Positions 26,940-35,083 of a DNA stretch of 64,000 bases are shown piece by piece. A program made the translations under genes and the position numbers. The stretch lies in assembly GCA_963832895.1 (NCBI GenBank), contig CAWHVQ010000003.1, positions 513,834-577,833 on the forward strand, read 5' to 3'. The stretch's first letter is position 1, and each line of letters starts with the position of its first letter. Under the pieces are notes generated by a model that saw only the letters and a list, made by a program, of their open reading frames with translations, did not search any database and was not told where the DNA came from. The DNA is from JAMXLO01 sp963832895 (GTDB lineage Bacteria > Pseudomonadota > Alphaproteobacteria > Acetobacterales > Acetobacteraceae).

Positions 26940-26996
26940 CCCGCCGGGGAGGGCGAGGAGAATGAGAAACAGGAGAAGGGCGATCAGTATGAGCAT
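26940..26996 (-). pseudogene. 5' part of the small membrane-protein gene split by IS21
   Basis: ATG at 26996 begins MLILIALLLFLILLALPGG, a hydrophobic N-terminus, and runs into the IS at 26939. The rest lies at 23273-23407. The gene starts 3 bases after the stop of the 39-aa membrane gene, so it was the last member of a small-protein operon. Confidence 0.75.
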
Positions 26997-26999
26997 TGG

Positions 27000-27119
27000 C
27001 TAACTGCGCCGCGCCAGAAGGATGATGTTGGCGCCCACCGAGATGATCAGGCCGATGATGAGTACAGAGACCACAGGAAGGTAGCTGGGGTCTCGGCAGA
27101 ATTCGTAAGGGTTGTCCAT
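27000..27119 (-). CDS. 39-aa single-span membrane protein
   Basis: MDNPYEFCRDPSYLPVV, then a hydrophobic helix (VSVLIIGLIISVGANIILL) and ARRS. It starts 3 bases after the 29-aa gene's stop and ends 3 bases before the IS-split gene. Tight spacing and clear topology support it. Function unknown. Confidence 0.55.
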   Translation of the reverse strand: MDNPYEFCRDPSYLPVVSVLIIGLIISVGANIILLARRS

Positions 27120-27122
27120 TGG

Positions 27123-27212
27123 TTAGCCGATTGCGCCACGTGTAACGCTATGAAGCCGCCGTAACTCGCCACGTATTTGGGCGATACTGCGGAGAACGGG
27201 CAAATGGGTCAT
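27123..27212 (-). CDS. 29-aa basic small protein
   Basis: MTHLPVLRSIAQIRGELRRL and a short tail. ATG at 27212 overlaps the upstream stop (ATGA), with GGAGCG upstream. Supported mostly by coupling within the operon. Confidence 0.4.
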   Translation of the reverse strand: MTHLPVLRSIAQIRGELRRLHSVTRGAIG

Positions 27213-27595
27213 GGGCGCTCCTTGGGCAGATCGCGGCCCCAGCTCGCGCAGTGCTGGTGATCGTTGGGCAGCGTATCCCAGTCTTTGCAGACAAGTGGCA
27301 ATGCGTTCCTGGAGCCGTTGTTCTCTTCCTGCTTGATAGCGGCCCGTTGTTTAGCAACTGACTTTGGGACACGCAGGGATGCAGTCGTTGTCAGTTGAAG
27401 TGCCGGGGCCTCGGTCGGGGCAATCGCTGGGCTTGGCGTGACGTTGATAATTGCATGCTGGTCTCTGATGGCCGTGGAGATATCGAAGCATCCCATTCCA
27501 ATAGTTATGCATATGCTGGCCGCCGCGAGGCTGATCGTTATGCAGATGGGCCACGGCTTTTGCTGCTCATGTCGGGTTGCTTTGGGTTTGGTCAT
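27209..27595 (-). CDS. Membrane-anchored protein with extracytoplasmic Cys pair
   Basis: 128 aa from ATG at 27595, overlapping the stop of the frameshifted regulator. A basic N-terminus (MTKPKATRHEQQK) is followed by one transmembrane segment (ICITISLAAASICITIGM), a Pro/Ala-rich linker and a C-terminal domain with LVCKDW and HHC-type cysteines. It is the second gene of a five-gene leftward operon. No family recognised. Confidence 0.55.
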   Translation of the reverse strand: MTKPKATRHEQQKPWPICITISLAAASICITIGMGCFDISTAIRDQHAIINVTPSPAIAPTEAPALQLTTTASLRVPKSVAKQRAAIKQEENNGSRNALPLVCKDWDTLPNDHQHCASWGRDLPKERP

Positions 27596-27886
27596 GCGCC
27601 CCCGCAAAGCTGTCGGACGAGAGCACTGCCTTCATCGGTCATCTTTACATTGCAGAAGCGCCGGTCTTTGTCGCTGCGCATCCGAATGATGAGATGCTTC
27701 GTGCCAAGTGAATCGAGTGCTCGAACTCATAGCCGGGCGGCCGATACCCAAGCTTTTGCGGATCGCCCCTGACTCGGCGTTGCCGCCAAGTAGCTGCAGC
27801 TTGAGGAGAAATGCCATTTGGCGCACGGTGAAGAGCTCGTATTTCATGAGCGGTTCGATGGCTTTTTGAAGCTCTTTAATGGTCAT
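27592..27886 (-). pseudogene. Winged-helix (MarR-like) regulator, frameshifted
   Basis: Frame 1 (from ATG 27886) reads MTIKELQKAIEPLMKYELFTV, 'RQMAFLLKLQLLGG' and 'KSLGIGRPAM'. Near 27725 the frame shifts, and the other frame completes a winged helix: 'LDSLGTKHLIIR', 'DKDRRFCNVKMTDEGSALV'. The sum aligns along its length with the intact relative at 35262-35570. The restored stop overlaps the ATG at 27595. As written it is truncated after the recognition region. Confidence 0.75.
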
Positions 27887-27897
27887 TTTCGAAGCAG

Positions 27898-27926
27898 ATA
27901 GTACCGCAAAAGGACGGCGAGTACAA
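27898..27926 (-). promoter_or_regulatory. Promoter of the 27.9-26.9 kb operon
   Basis: On the minus strand TTGTAC (27926-27921), a 17-base spacer and TACTAT (27903-27898). The expected transcription start is about 5 bases before the ATG at 27886 and no ribosome-binding box is present, so the mRNA would be nearly leaderless. Confidence 0.5.
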
Positions 27927-28089
27927 TACGACCTGCGCGCAACTTTATTGCTATTTCAGCAGCTGTCGCCGAGCCGGGTTTTGACGTGAAGGACCGAACC
28001 GGGTTTGCTTTGGTCAGGCAGGACCGGGAAGAAGGCTTTGACGAACGTGGCCTTTCCATTTCCCTGTGGCACTGATGATGGAGGGGATG

Positions 28090-28923
28090 ATGGGATACCT
28101 TGAGGGTAAGGTCGCGATCATAACGGGGGCCACCAGCGGTATCGGAGAACAAGCGGCCACGCTTTTCGTCGCTGAGGGAGCGAAGGTCGTGATTGCCGGC
28201 AGGCGGGAGCCAGAGGGGAAAGCTGTGGCGGAGCGTCTCGGCGAGAATGCCAGCTTCATCAAGACCGATGTACTCGACGAAGTCCAAGTGGAAGAGATGG
28301 TTGCCCATGCCATTACGCAGTTCGGACGCCTTGATTGCCTCTTCAATAATGCCGGCGGCGGTGGACCGCCGTCCGGCGGTATTGCTGACCTCGACATGCA
28401 AGGCTTCGATGCCAATATCGCAATCAATTTCCGCACCGCCGTGCTGGGCATGAAATACGCGGCGAAAGTCATGCAGGCACAGCAGTCAGGCAGCATCATC
28501 AACACGACGAGCCTTGCAGGCTTGCGCGTCGGGTATTCGCCCCTTCCATACTCTGCGGCGAAGGCCGCCCTCATTCATGCCACGCGATGGGTAGCCAACG
28601 AATTGGGTCCCTACAATGTCCGTGTTAATAGTATCAGTCCAGGCGGCATCGTGACGGGCATATTCGCTAAGGGAAGCGGTGTACCGCCAAACCAAGCCGA
28701 TCAGGTTACCGAAGGTATCAGGGATCTCTTCTCGACTATACAGCCAATCCCGCGCGCGGGACTCCCGGAAGATGTTGCAAGTGCTGCCATGTTTTTAGCG
28801 AGCGATGCATCGAGCTTCATCACGGGGCACGATATCGTCATCGACGGCGGTATGGGCATGGGCCAGAACTGGAACGCCTTCACGGCGTTTCGTACTGAAA
28901 TTGGGCGGCGGGTCCGGCTATAA
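28090..28923 (+). CDS. Short-chain dehydrogenase/reductase (classical SDR)
   Basis: 277 aa. TGATSGIG gives the dinucleotide-binding glycine motif, followed by NNAG, the catalytic Ser in 'INTTSLAG' and YSAAK. Length and the C-terminal 'DVASAAMFLASDASSFITGH' are standard for classical SDR oxidoreductases such as cyclopentanol dehydrogenase-like enzymes. ATG at 28090 follows a GGAGGGG box. Substrate unknown. It appears to be a single cargo gene divergent from the small-protein operon. Confidence 0.85.
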   Translation: MGYLEGKVAIITGATSGIGEQAATLFVAEGAKVVIAGRREPEGKAVAERLGENASFIKTDVLDEVQVEEMVAHAITQFGRLDCLFNNAGGGGPPSGGIADLDMQGFDANIAINFRTAVLGMKYAAKVMQAQQSGSIINTTSLAGLRVGYSPLPYSAAKAALIHATRWVANELGPYNVRVNSISPGGIVTGIFAKGSGVPPNQADQVTEGIRDLFSTIQPIPRAGLPEDVASAAMFLASDASSFITGHDIVIDGGMGMGQNWNAFTAFRTEIGRRVRL

Positions 28924-29055
28924 GACAGGCTGAATCGCTCAGAGGAGTATTTCTGCGGCATCGCACCCCTGAGGATCCTACATCTGGGACAGCTGGACTT
29001 CTGCGCCTGAGACCCTGAAAGTAATGTGGCTTGGTTTGACCTGGGAGCCAAGGAA

Positions 29056-29280
29056 ATGTCCGACGAACTGTCCAACAGCCAAATCTCTCTACTCTGTGAT
29101 ATGGCCGACAAAGCGTGGACCTCCCTTGATCTTCATGACGCCATGAAGGCTGACACGGAAACGCTTATCCGCCTGGGTTACGCGGAGCTGGGGCATGATC
29201 AGCCAGCTTCGCCTTATCGGCTCACAGCAAAGGGCATAGAGTTTCTCTCCAAGCGCGGTGCTGGGTTGAACGAAGCGTAG
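29056..29280 (+). CDS. Small winged-helix-like protein
   Basis: 74 aa, starting MSDELSNSQISLLCDMADKA. The pattern 'ETLIRLGYAEL...PYRLTAKGIEFL' resembles the second half of a winged helix. Start chosen by AAGGA 7 bases upstream. Possibly a small DNA-binding regulator; no family named. Confidence 0.55.
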   Translation: MSDELSNSQISLLCDMADKAWTSLDLHDAMKADTETLIRLGYAELGHDQPASPYRLTAKGIEFLSKRGAGLNEA

Positions 29281-29482
29281 GGCTGTGTCGCCGACCATCC
29301 GAAAGCTCTTACCGACTGCAGGTCTGGCGGCATCCCGCATCGCAACACGGCTACAGCGTTGCTTACAAGCCACAAAACGCGAGGAATGTGCGCTGTTACA
29401 GGGTCTTGATAGCTCCAACGATTGAACGACGCGGAGAAGGTTATCTATTTCCCCATCGATAATCAGTTTGGAGGAACGACAA

Positions 29483-29554
29483 ATGCCCATTCTTCTCTGG
29501 CTGCTCGGCATACCGATCCCGATCATTATCCTGCTGATTTTGCTCTGGCATTAG
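29483..29554 (+). CDS. 23-aa hydrophobic peptide upstream of PhnA-like gene
   Basis: MPILLWLLGIPIPIIILLIL followed by LWH. A GGAGGA box lies 8 bases before the ATG, and the next gene begins 13 bases after the stop. Very short hydrophobic peptides often precede membrane genes in alphaproteobacteria. Confidence 0.5.
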   Translation: MPILLWLLGIPIPIIILLILLWH

Positions 29555-29566
29555 GGAGCATCAGCA

Positions 29567-30430
29567 ATGGCACTCGTAGCCGAGACTACCGGCGCCGCAG
29601 TCGTGATGCCGGGTGAAACGACATCGGCGGTCTCATGGGCGGCGATCATAGGCGGAGCTTTGGCAGCCGTCGCCATCACCTTGCTCCTCGTGGCACTGGG
29701 ATCCGGTATCGGCCTTTCGTCGGTCTCGCCGTGGACGGCACTAAATCCGTCAGCGACGACCTTCACTCTGCTCGCCGCGGTGTGGCTCATCATCGTGCAG
29801 TGGCTCTCGTCGGGACTAGGCGGCTACATCTCCGGGCGACTGCGCACCAAATGGACCGGCATCCATACCGACGAGGTTTTCTTTCGCGACACCGTGCATG
29901 GGTTCCTGGCCTGGGCGCTTGCCTCGGTTTTGGTCGTGGCCTTCGCCACGTCGTCGGTCTCTTCGGCGGTAAGCTCCGCCGGTCGAGCAATCTCCAACGT
30001 CGCCGGTAGCGCAGCTTCTACAGCCACGCAGGCGGCCGCCAACCAGTCTTCAGGGAACAATGGCTATTTCCTGGACACCCTGTTCAGGAAGGATCAGCCA
30101 GATTCCAATGCGCCGCCCCAGGACGCTCGTGCGGAGGCCGGCCGCATCCTTGCCAGATCAGTTGCAAACGGCAACCTTGATCCGGGGGATCGTACCTACC
30201 TGGCGAAGCTCATAGCAGCGCGTACCGGCATTTCTCAGCAAGACGCTGAGAAGCGCATTGACGACACTATGGCGCAGATCAAGGCGGCCGAGGATAAAGC
30301 GAAGCAGGTTGCCGATGCGGCCCGCAAGGCCTCGGCTCAAGCGTCGTTCTACCTCTTTTTCTCGATGCTGATCGGCGCATTCATCGCCTCGACTGCGGGC
30401 GCCATTGGCGGTCGTCAGCGCGATCTCTGA
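29567..30430 (+). CDS. PhnA-like multi-span membrane protein
   Basis: 287 aa. Predicted transmembrane helices near residues 21-48, 65-85, 108-132 and 262-282, with a long soluble helical segment (about 165-255) rich in Ala/Lys/Asp. The 'SWAAIIGGALAAVAITLLLV' start is typical of alphaproteobacterial proteins labelled PhnA-like. The label does not imply a phosphonate role. A hairpin terminator follows. Confidence 0.65.
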   Translation: MALVAETTGAAVVMPGETTSAVSWAAIIGGALAAVAITLLLVALGSGIGLSSVSPWTALNPSATTFTLLAAVWLIIVQWLSSGLGGYISGRLRTKWTGIHTDEVFFRDTVHGFLAWALASVLVVAFATSSVSSAVSSAGRAISNVAGSAASTATQAAANQSSGNNGYFLDTLFRKDQPDSNAPPQDARAEAGRILARSVANGNLDPGDRTYLAKLIAARTGISQQDAEKRIDDTMAQIKAAEDKAKQVADAARKASAQASFYLFFSMLIGAFIASTAGAIGGRQRDL

Positions 30431-30439
30431 GTGTAAAAG

Positions 30440-30467
30440 AGCAGGTCCCGCGGCACCGGGACCTGCT
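30440..30467. terminator. Strong bidirectional hairpin
   Basis: AGCAGGTCCC pairs perfectly with GGGACCTGCT around an 8-base loop, just after the PhnA-like stop and just before the end of a possible leftward 26-aa ORF. No U-tract. Confidence 0.6.
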
Positions 30468-30470
30468 GCC

Positions 30471-30551
30471 TCACCAGAACCTATAGGTCAGATTGGCGAC
30501 TAGGAGGCTCGAACCGTAAATCGTGAGAGAAATCCAGTCGTTCTTTCTCAT
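30471..30551 (-). CDS. Possible 26-aa peptide
   Basis: MRKNDWISLTIYGSSLLVAN and a short tail, with GGAGTG upstream of ATG. It ends at the bidirectional hairpin. Support is limited to start context and terminator. Confidence 0.3.
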   Translation of the reverse strand: MRKNDWISLTIYGSSLLVANLTYRFW

Positions 30552-30641
30552 GCTGCCGCACTCCAATGCCGGTCAGTCTAGCCACCAAACCGGCAACATT
30601 GAGGCACACTCGCTCAACCTTTCGAGATGCGCGCAATTCTC

Positions 30642-31262
30642 TTAGAAGAACACTTCGGTTGTTCTAAAGGGGCACCCCTTCTTCGAAATCCTTGTCAGCT
30701 GCTCATAGGCGCCCATGGCATTGGCGGCGTGAACAGGGTCTATCTCCCCCTGTTTGCCAGCACGCAATGCCTCGTCGAAGGCCTTGCGAATAAGGTCGAC
30801 GAAATAGGCCTTTCGCGGGCCCTCAGCTTTCCTATAGCGCCTGCGGAACGCCTCGATCGCTTTTCCTGCCGCATCCTCCCAGCCGCCAAAGAAAAGGGAA
30901 AACCTTGCCGACGACCACATAAGGCGAGCTGACGATCGGCTATGAAGCGGCAGTCCTTCTGCTTGCAGAATGCCAAGCATAATCACATCGACGAAAAGAC
31001 GCGCCCGCCGTTCCATGGCATCGGCATCTTTGCTGCCGGCAAGCCTGCAGATGAAGGTCTTTAGCTGTTGCCGGTCCTCATTCGCCAATATGTCGTTCAC
31101 CTGCCGGCCGCATCGGGCGAGGACGCGGCATACGCCGGCCGGCCGGTCGCTACGCTTGCCATGGACAAGCCAACTGACCGCCGTCAGAAGGCATGCTCCC
31201 CGGGAGACATCGTTCGAGAAGCCGCGCACCAGCTGGAACCGCCAGATTTGATCGACATCCAT
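30642..31262 (-). CDS. Conserved-looking helical protein of unknown function
   Basis: 206 aa from ATG at 31262 with GGAGGG upstream. It starts MDVDQIWRFQLVRGFSNDVS, and 'RGACLLTAVSWLVHG' follows. Composition is mixed alpha with several Cys. The opening resembles hypothetical proteins encoded on rhizobial accessory DNA, but I cannot name a domain. Confidence 0.6.
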   Translation of the reverse strand: MDVDQIWRFQLVRGFSNDVSRGACLLTAVSWLVHGKRSDRPAGVCRVLARCGRQVNDILANEDRQQLKTFICRLAGSKDADAMERRARLFVDVIMLGILQAEGLPLHSRSSARLMWSSARFSLFFGGWEDAAGKAIEAFRRRYRKAEGPRKAYFVDLIRKAFDEALRAGKQGEIDPVHAANAMGAYEQLTRISKKGCPFRTTEVFF

Positions 31263-31901
31263 GGGCCATCCCTCCGCTTCAGCCCCAGCATGATACGGCA
31301 TCGATAGGCGTGGGCAATCGCCGCTCATCTGCGTGGGGTTGCAGATTGAGACGCTGCGGCGATACTCTCGCAGATGGAAAACGCACTTCAGGCTCAACGA
31401 AATCGTGCAGCTCGGTTACGCGCAGCTCGACAAGCATTTAGGAATGCGCCAAAGCATCCAGCGCCCACTGATTACCAGCTAGCTGTTGCTCTTCCAACCG
31501 TGCCTTCGGGCGATGGAAGCATCAAGTCACACGCTGATATTTCGCCGCAAAATACGAGCAGCTCAGACAGCGCCTGACTTCGGGCAGAGTTATCCCTTTC
31601 CACACCCCCGGCCCGCCAGAAGCATGGCACTCGGTAATGACCGGTCATCCTGACCTGGCACCCCCACTACGGTCTGCGGCTGGAGCCTGTTTCTATAGCT
31701 CAGGGCAGGCGTGGATGGGCGACTGCCGGGTAACACAACCCGGAAAAGAAGAGCTCAGTGCGCGGCTCGCTGACCTTGGCCACGATCCCCGTTTTTTCCT
31801 CGAATGATCCGGAATACTGCCAGACTGTGAGGTGCGTCATACCTTTCGCCCCCCGATATCGGTCATTTACCGCCTCGTTAACACGGCGTGAGGAGACGAC
31901 G
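31263..31901. other. Non-coding stretch with no supported gene
   Basis: Several short open frames occur (for example 31374-31577 on the plus strand and 31700-31927 on the minus strand) but none has a convincing start context, family pattern or coupling. It probably holds the promoters of the two divergent flanking genes. Confidence 0.4.
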
Positions 31902-32081
31902 ATGAGAATGATTATCGCCATGGGCACGATGATCGTCAGTCTCGGTCTAGCCGGATTGGCCGCGAGCAGTTATGGCGACAGCGCTCCCAGTGCCAGTGAA
32001 CCCATGGTGCCGGTGGCTGCCGAGTATGGTGGCCATGCATGCCTGATCGATTACGATACGCTCTGCAGCGTTCTGAGGTAG
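31902..32081 (+). CDS. Small secreted protein
   Basis: 59 aa. MRMIIAMGTMIVSLGLAGLA is a clear signal peptide, and the mature part is short with two cysteines (HACLIDYDTLCS). GAGGAGA precedes the ATG. Function unknown. Confidence 0.6.
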   Translation: MRMIIAMGTMIVSLGLAGLAASSYGDSAPSASEPMVPVAAEYGGHACLIDYDTLCSVLR

Positions 32082-32088
32082 GGGCCGT

Positions 32089-32465
32089 TCAGGTCGCTGC
32101 GGCCATCAACTCGCGCGCCGTCGCCTTGCTGGCCTCCGGCATCTCATAGCCAAACCCCAGCACGTCTTTATCTCGACCCCATAGCGCTGGAGCTTCTTCC
32201 GCATCTTGCAAATCCAGACGTCGACGATCTTGATCTCGGGCGCGTCATCGATTCGATCCGAGAAGAGCGCCGTCATGAAGGTTTCCTTGCGTGGCGAGCG
32301 GTTATTCATCATGACGCCGAACATAATCGACTCATTCTTGGTGAGGCCAAACACCAAAGGCGGCTCAGCAGCAACACCAATCGCCTCCTCGAGCTGACGG
32401 ACGCGACCCCGCAGCTCGTCGTTCTCGGCCTCCAGGACTTTGGCGCGCGCCTCCCAATCAATCAC
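32089..32465 (-). pseudogene. Receiver-less CtrA-like DNA-binding protein, frameshifted at the wing
   Basis: GTG at 32465. An N-terminal coiled coil (KVLEAENDELRGRVRQLEEA) replaces the receiver domain. Then comes a winged helix very close to the CtrA DNA-binding domain: 'LTKNESIMFGVMM', 'KETFMTALFSDRIDDAPEIK' and 'IVDVWICKMRKKL', compared with the DEPELKIIDVFICKLRKKL signature of CtrA. At 32151-32158 one base is missing. The alternative frame restores W-G-F-G-Y-E-M-P and ends at 32089. It follows the ParB-like gene with overlap. Confidence 0.7.
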
Positions 32466-33321
32466 GGTTCCCTGCTCTCACCCAGGCCTTGGCAACTGCC
32501 TTCCAGACCGGCATTTTCTCGCCTTCTTTCATGCGCCCGAGCACCTGGCCGCGCCATGCATCGATCGACTTCGAGCGGATCACCGTCACCAGGTCGAAGA
32601 CCGAGTGCTGCCAGCCGTAAGACGAGTCGAAGATCAGGGCTTCGGCGGCACGGATCTCATGCGTGGCGACCGGGCCGCGTTTTGCCGCGACCAGCGTTTT
32701 CAGAACCTTGACCGCCTTCTCCTCGCCGCGCGCCCGGATCAGGCTCTCGATGCCGGCGATGGCGACAGTCTCCCCCACCGTCCAATATCCGGTCGCCGGT
32801 TGGGAGCGGCAAATCGTGACCCCGGAACCTTGCGCGACACGCATGACGGCTAGGGCCCCCGGGTCGGCGGCTGCGACGCGGGAATGGAACAGCTGCATCG
32901 GGGTGATCGCGAGGCGGTCGGTGTTATGAGCCACGAAGGCCTTGGCCCGCCGCTTCATTTCCGGCGCCTCGATGACCATCACCGGTATCTTGGGCACGCC
33001 ACGGCTTGCCGCGGCGATGGCAGTATGTTGTCCGTCGACGACGCAGAGCTTCCCTCCGGCGCCATGCGCGCAGACCGGCGGCTTGATATGCAGCCAATCG
33101 AAGTTGGCGGCGATATGACGGATCAGGGTGATCGATCGCTTGCTCAGGTCGCGCTGATATTCCGGTTCAACCAACAATGTTTTCGGACCGGCCCAACCAA
33201 AGGTGGGCGGCGACGACGGAATATCCCTCACCCTGAGGCCGACAAGAGGAATGGGCTTGATTGCGCGAAGCATGAAGGCAGGGAGGTAAAAGGCAGATAT
33301 TAGACGTATCGACATTTGCAT
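32458..33321 (-). CDS. ParB-like nuclease-domain protein
   Basis: 287 aa (an internal ATG at 33273 is an alternative start). 'CVVDGQHTAIAAASRGVPKI' is the GxxR/H-type core of ParB/sulfiredoxin-like domains, preceded by 'LLVEPEYQRDLS' as in the ParB N-terminal box. A helical C-terminal region follows. It may bind DNA or hydrolyse nucleotides. It is coupled to the CtrA-like gene. Confidence 0.7.
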   Translation of the reverse strand: MQMSIRLISAFYLPAFMLRAIKPIPLVGLRVRDIPSSPPTFGWAGPKTLLVEPEYQRDLSKRSITLIRHIAANFDWLHIKPPVCAHGAGGKLCVVDGQHTAIAAASRGVPKIPVMVIEAPEMKRRAKAFVAHNTDRLAITPMQLFHSRVAAADPGALAVMRVAQGSGVTICRSQPATGYWTVGETVAIAGIESLIRARGEEKAVKVLKTLVAAKRGPVATHEIRAAEALIFDSSYGWQHSVFDLVTVIRSKSIDAWRGQVLGRMKEGEKMPVWKAVAKAWVRAGNRD

Positions 33322-33368
33322 AGGGCCGCGCGCTCATCAACCGGAATTTGAGATTTAGGACCGGCCTC

Positions 33369-33384
33369 TGAATCGCTTCATATC
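33369..33384 (+). promoter_or_regulatory. Shared upstream element, copy 1
   Basis: TGAATCGCTTCATATC, identical to 39548-39563 upstream of the paralogous gene. It holds a TGAA-N4-TTCA dyad and a GAATC site, the target of CcrM methylation in alphaproteobacteria. Both copies lie about 75-90 bases before the start codon. Confidence 0.5.
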
Positions 33385-33457
33385 TGGGCGGCCTCCGAGC
33401 GCCCATATCCGTCGCGTCATCAACCGCCCTTCGGGGCCCCAGCGAACGGAGGAGGCT

Positions 33458-33724
33458 ATGAAAAGATTTCTAATCCTGGTCGTCACCGCAATGGTGGCCC
33501 TGGACGTATTCGCGCCGGTCGTCCGGGCTCAGGATTACGTCGTCAATGGTCACGCGGCAACTAAGGCGGAAGCGCAGCTGCTGACGTCCTACAGCGCCCC
33601 GGCCGGCCATTGGCAGATGGACGGGTATGGCATCGCGCGGGTTGCAGACGAGCACCCGGTCCCTGTGGTGCACACTGCTGGCGAGAAGTGCTGGTACGTG
33701 CTCGACGTGAAGCTTTGCGAGTGA
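33458..33724 (+). CDS. Secreted small protein, paralogue 1
   Basis: 88 aa. Signal peptide MKRFLILVVTAMVALDVFAP...VRAQ, then a conserved mature part (YVVNGHAATKAEAQLLTSYS, APAGHWQMDGYGI) and C-terminal 'KCWYVLDVKLC' with two cysteines. About 75 percent identical to the protein at 39638. GGAGGAGG precedes the ATG and a 12-bp hairpin follows. Cell-envelope or secreted role likely; no name. Confidence 0.7.
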   Translation: MKRFLILVVTAMVALDVFAPVVRAQDYVVNGHAATKAEAQLLTSYSAPAGHWQMDGYGIARVADEHPVPVVHTAGEKCWYVLDVKLCE

Positions 33725-33732
33725 GCGCAATG

Positions 33733-33769
33733 GGAACCGGTAGCCGCTGAACAGGTAGCTACCGGTTCC
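33733..33769. terminator. 12-bp hairpin terminator
   Basis: GGAACCGGTAGC pairs perfectly with GCTACCGGTTCC around a 13-base loop, located between two convergent genes. Confidence 0.65.
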
Positions 33770-33778
33770 TCCAGCCGA

Positions 33779-34345
33779 TCAGGCGTTTGGGTTGTATGTC
33801 GTAATCTTCGACCCCTGCAGCGCCAAGCCTGCCATCAATCCATTCTGCCCGAACGGTATAGCGATAACCTTGTGCGACAAAGTGGTGCTGTCGAAGGTCG
33901 CGCCAGCACCCTTATCGATCACTGCCACATTCGGATCGGTGCCGATCGCCCAACCATCGCTCTTGTCTAGGAACTGCAGTGCCTGGGGGTCCATGAAGAA
34001 AAGGGCGTAGCTGAACCACTCCACGCCGGCCTGCAGGCCGAACGACGCGGCTGCGATCGAGTAATAGCTCCGGGTATGGCCGTGCTCCGTCAGGACGCCC
34101 TTACCGCCCTGTCCGCCGAAGATGAAGCCAGCTTTCACGATCTTCGGGAACACCAAAATCCCAGCAGCCTTTTGGCCAAGGGTCACGGCGCGATGGTCAG
34201 TGGCATCTAGCCGCCGCAGCGCGACAGCTGCATCTCGACTGATCTGAGACGCGTCGGAATCTGCCATCGCCTCTCTTGCGCCGAACCATAGAGCCGGTGC
34301 TGAGGCGGCAGCTGCTCGAACGACGCCACGTCGGGTAAAGAGCAT
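33779..34345 (-). CDS. SYLF-domain (YSC84-like) exported protein
   Basis: 188 aa from ATG at 34345. A twin-arginine-like signal (FTRRGVVRAAAASAPALW) leads into a SYLF lipid-binding domain: 'AAGILVFPKIVKAGFIFGGQ', 'YYSIAAASFGLQAGVEWFSY', 'SDGWAIGTDPNVAVIDKG'. SYLF proteins bind phosphoinositides or lipids, and bacterial members are periplasmic. Typical host-type cargo. Confidence 0.85.
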   Translation of the reverse strand: MLFTRRGVVRAAAASAPALWFGAREAMADSDASQISRDAAVALRRLDATDHRAVTLGQKAAGILVFPKIVKAGFIFGGQGGKGVLTEHGHTRSYYSIAAASFGLQAGVEWFSYALFFMDPQALQFLDKSDGWAIGTDPNVAVIDKGAGATFDSTTLSHKVIAIPFGQNGLMAGLALQGSKITTYNPNA

Positions 34346-34413
34346 CCGATTGTCCTTCAACTGATCTAAGCGGCCCGCATAGGCCAAGCAGCTGAGCGCG
34401 GCAAGCGGAGGTT

Positions 34414-34503
34414 CTAATCCAGCCACCAGTAGATCACGGTTCCGAGGCGATGGAGAAGCCAGCCGAGGAGCAGGATAGCGCCGATGACGGTGGCAGTGAT
34501 CAT
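34414..34503 (-). CDS. 29-aa membrane peptide
   Basis: MITATVIGAILLLGWLLHRL and a short aromatic tail. ATG overlaps the stop of the 95-aa gene (ATGA). Last gene of the SciP operon, mirroring the small membrane proteins of the 27-kb operon. Confidence 0.5.
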   Translation of the reverse strand: MITATVIGAILLLGWLLHRLGTVIYWWLD

Positions 34504-34787
34504 GGGCGGTTCCACGGAATTTGCAGGCAATGCGAGATCTCTGAGACCGCCACCCACGCGCCATCGTGGAGTTGGGCGCGATATCCGGGGGGGTAATTTC
34601 TTCTCAGCCTCTGTAGGCAAAGATCAGCATCAACCTGAGCGTCCCGCTCGTTAGGATAAACGGGATCGCAGATATGCGAGCCGCCAGCCCTATCGAAAAT
34701 CATGTTCTTCCAGGCCCTCGCCTCGACCGGATCGTCCGTAGCGCCGAAGTCGCTGCCGGGTGGGAGGAGGCGGACGGTTTCGCTCAT
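34500..34787 (-). CDS. 95-aa protein of unknown function
   Basis: MSETVRLLPPGSDFGATDDP is followed by a compact domain with WKNMIFDRAG and 'RRNYPPGYRAQLHDGAWVAV'. ATGA overlaps on both sides place it firmly in the SciP operon. No family recognised. Confidence 0.6.
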   Translation of the reverse strand: MSETVRLLPPGSDFGATDDPVEARAWKNMIFDRAGGSHICDPVYPNERDAQVDADLCLQRLRRNYPPGYRAQLHDGAWVAVSEISHCLQIPWNRP

Positions 34788-35083
34788 GCGGCACCTGTGA
34801 CGGCGCGGAGAATGGCGACAGCGCGGGCGACCCCGTAGGCCCTGCGTCTGCTTGGCGTGGAGCGGCCTTTGCACTGCCGGAGGCCTGCGTAGCCGGATTT
34901 CTCGAAGTGGCTCACCCAAGCTGAGAATTCGTCCGGCGCGAGGCCATTCTCGGAAAGGGCCTCTTGAAGAGCGACCTCCCCATCGAGGACTTGTTCGACC
35001 AGCAGGCACTTCTGACGAGGTGTCCAGCGTTTGGAGCCGGGAGCGATATATTTGTTTCCGGAGGAGGGGATAATCACACTCAT
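34784..35083 (-). CDS. SciP-like CtrA regulator (DUF1153)
   Basis: 99 aa. 'KRWTPRQKCLLVEQVLDGEV' followed by 'LQEALSENGLAPDEFSAW' and GYAGLRQCK matches the DUF1153 helix-turn-helix of SciP, the small inhibitor that binds CtrA and DNA and represses CtrA-activated genes in G1. The N-terminus and a basic C-terminal tail differ from chromosomal SciP. Fully coupled in a leftward operon headed by a MarR-like regulator. Confidence 0.75.
   Translation of the reverse strand: MSVIIPSSGNKYIAPGSKRWTPRQKCLLVEQVLDGEVALQEALSENGLAPDEFSAWVSHFEKSGYAGLRQCKGRSTPSRRRAYGVARAVAILRAVTGAA

Noticed and set aside
31374..31577. 67-aa plus-strand ORF
   Set aside because: Low-complexity Ala/Arg/Ser composition, no ribosome-binding site and no overlap with neighbours.
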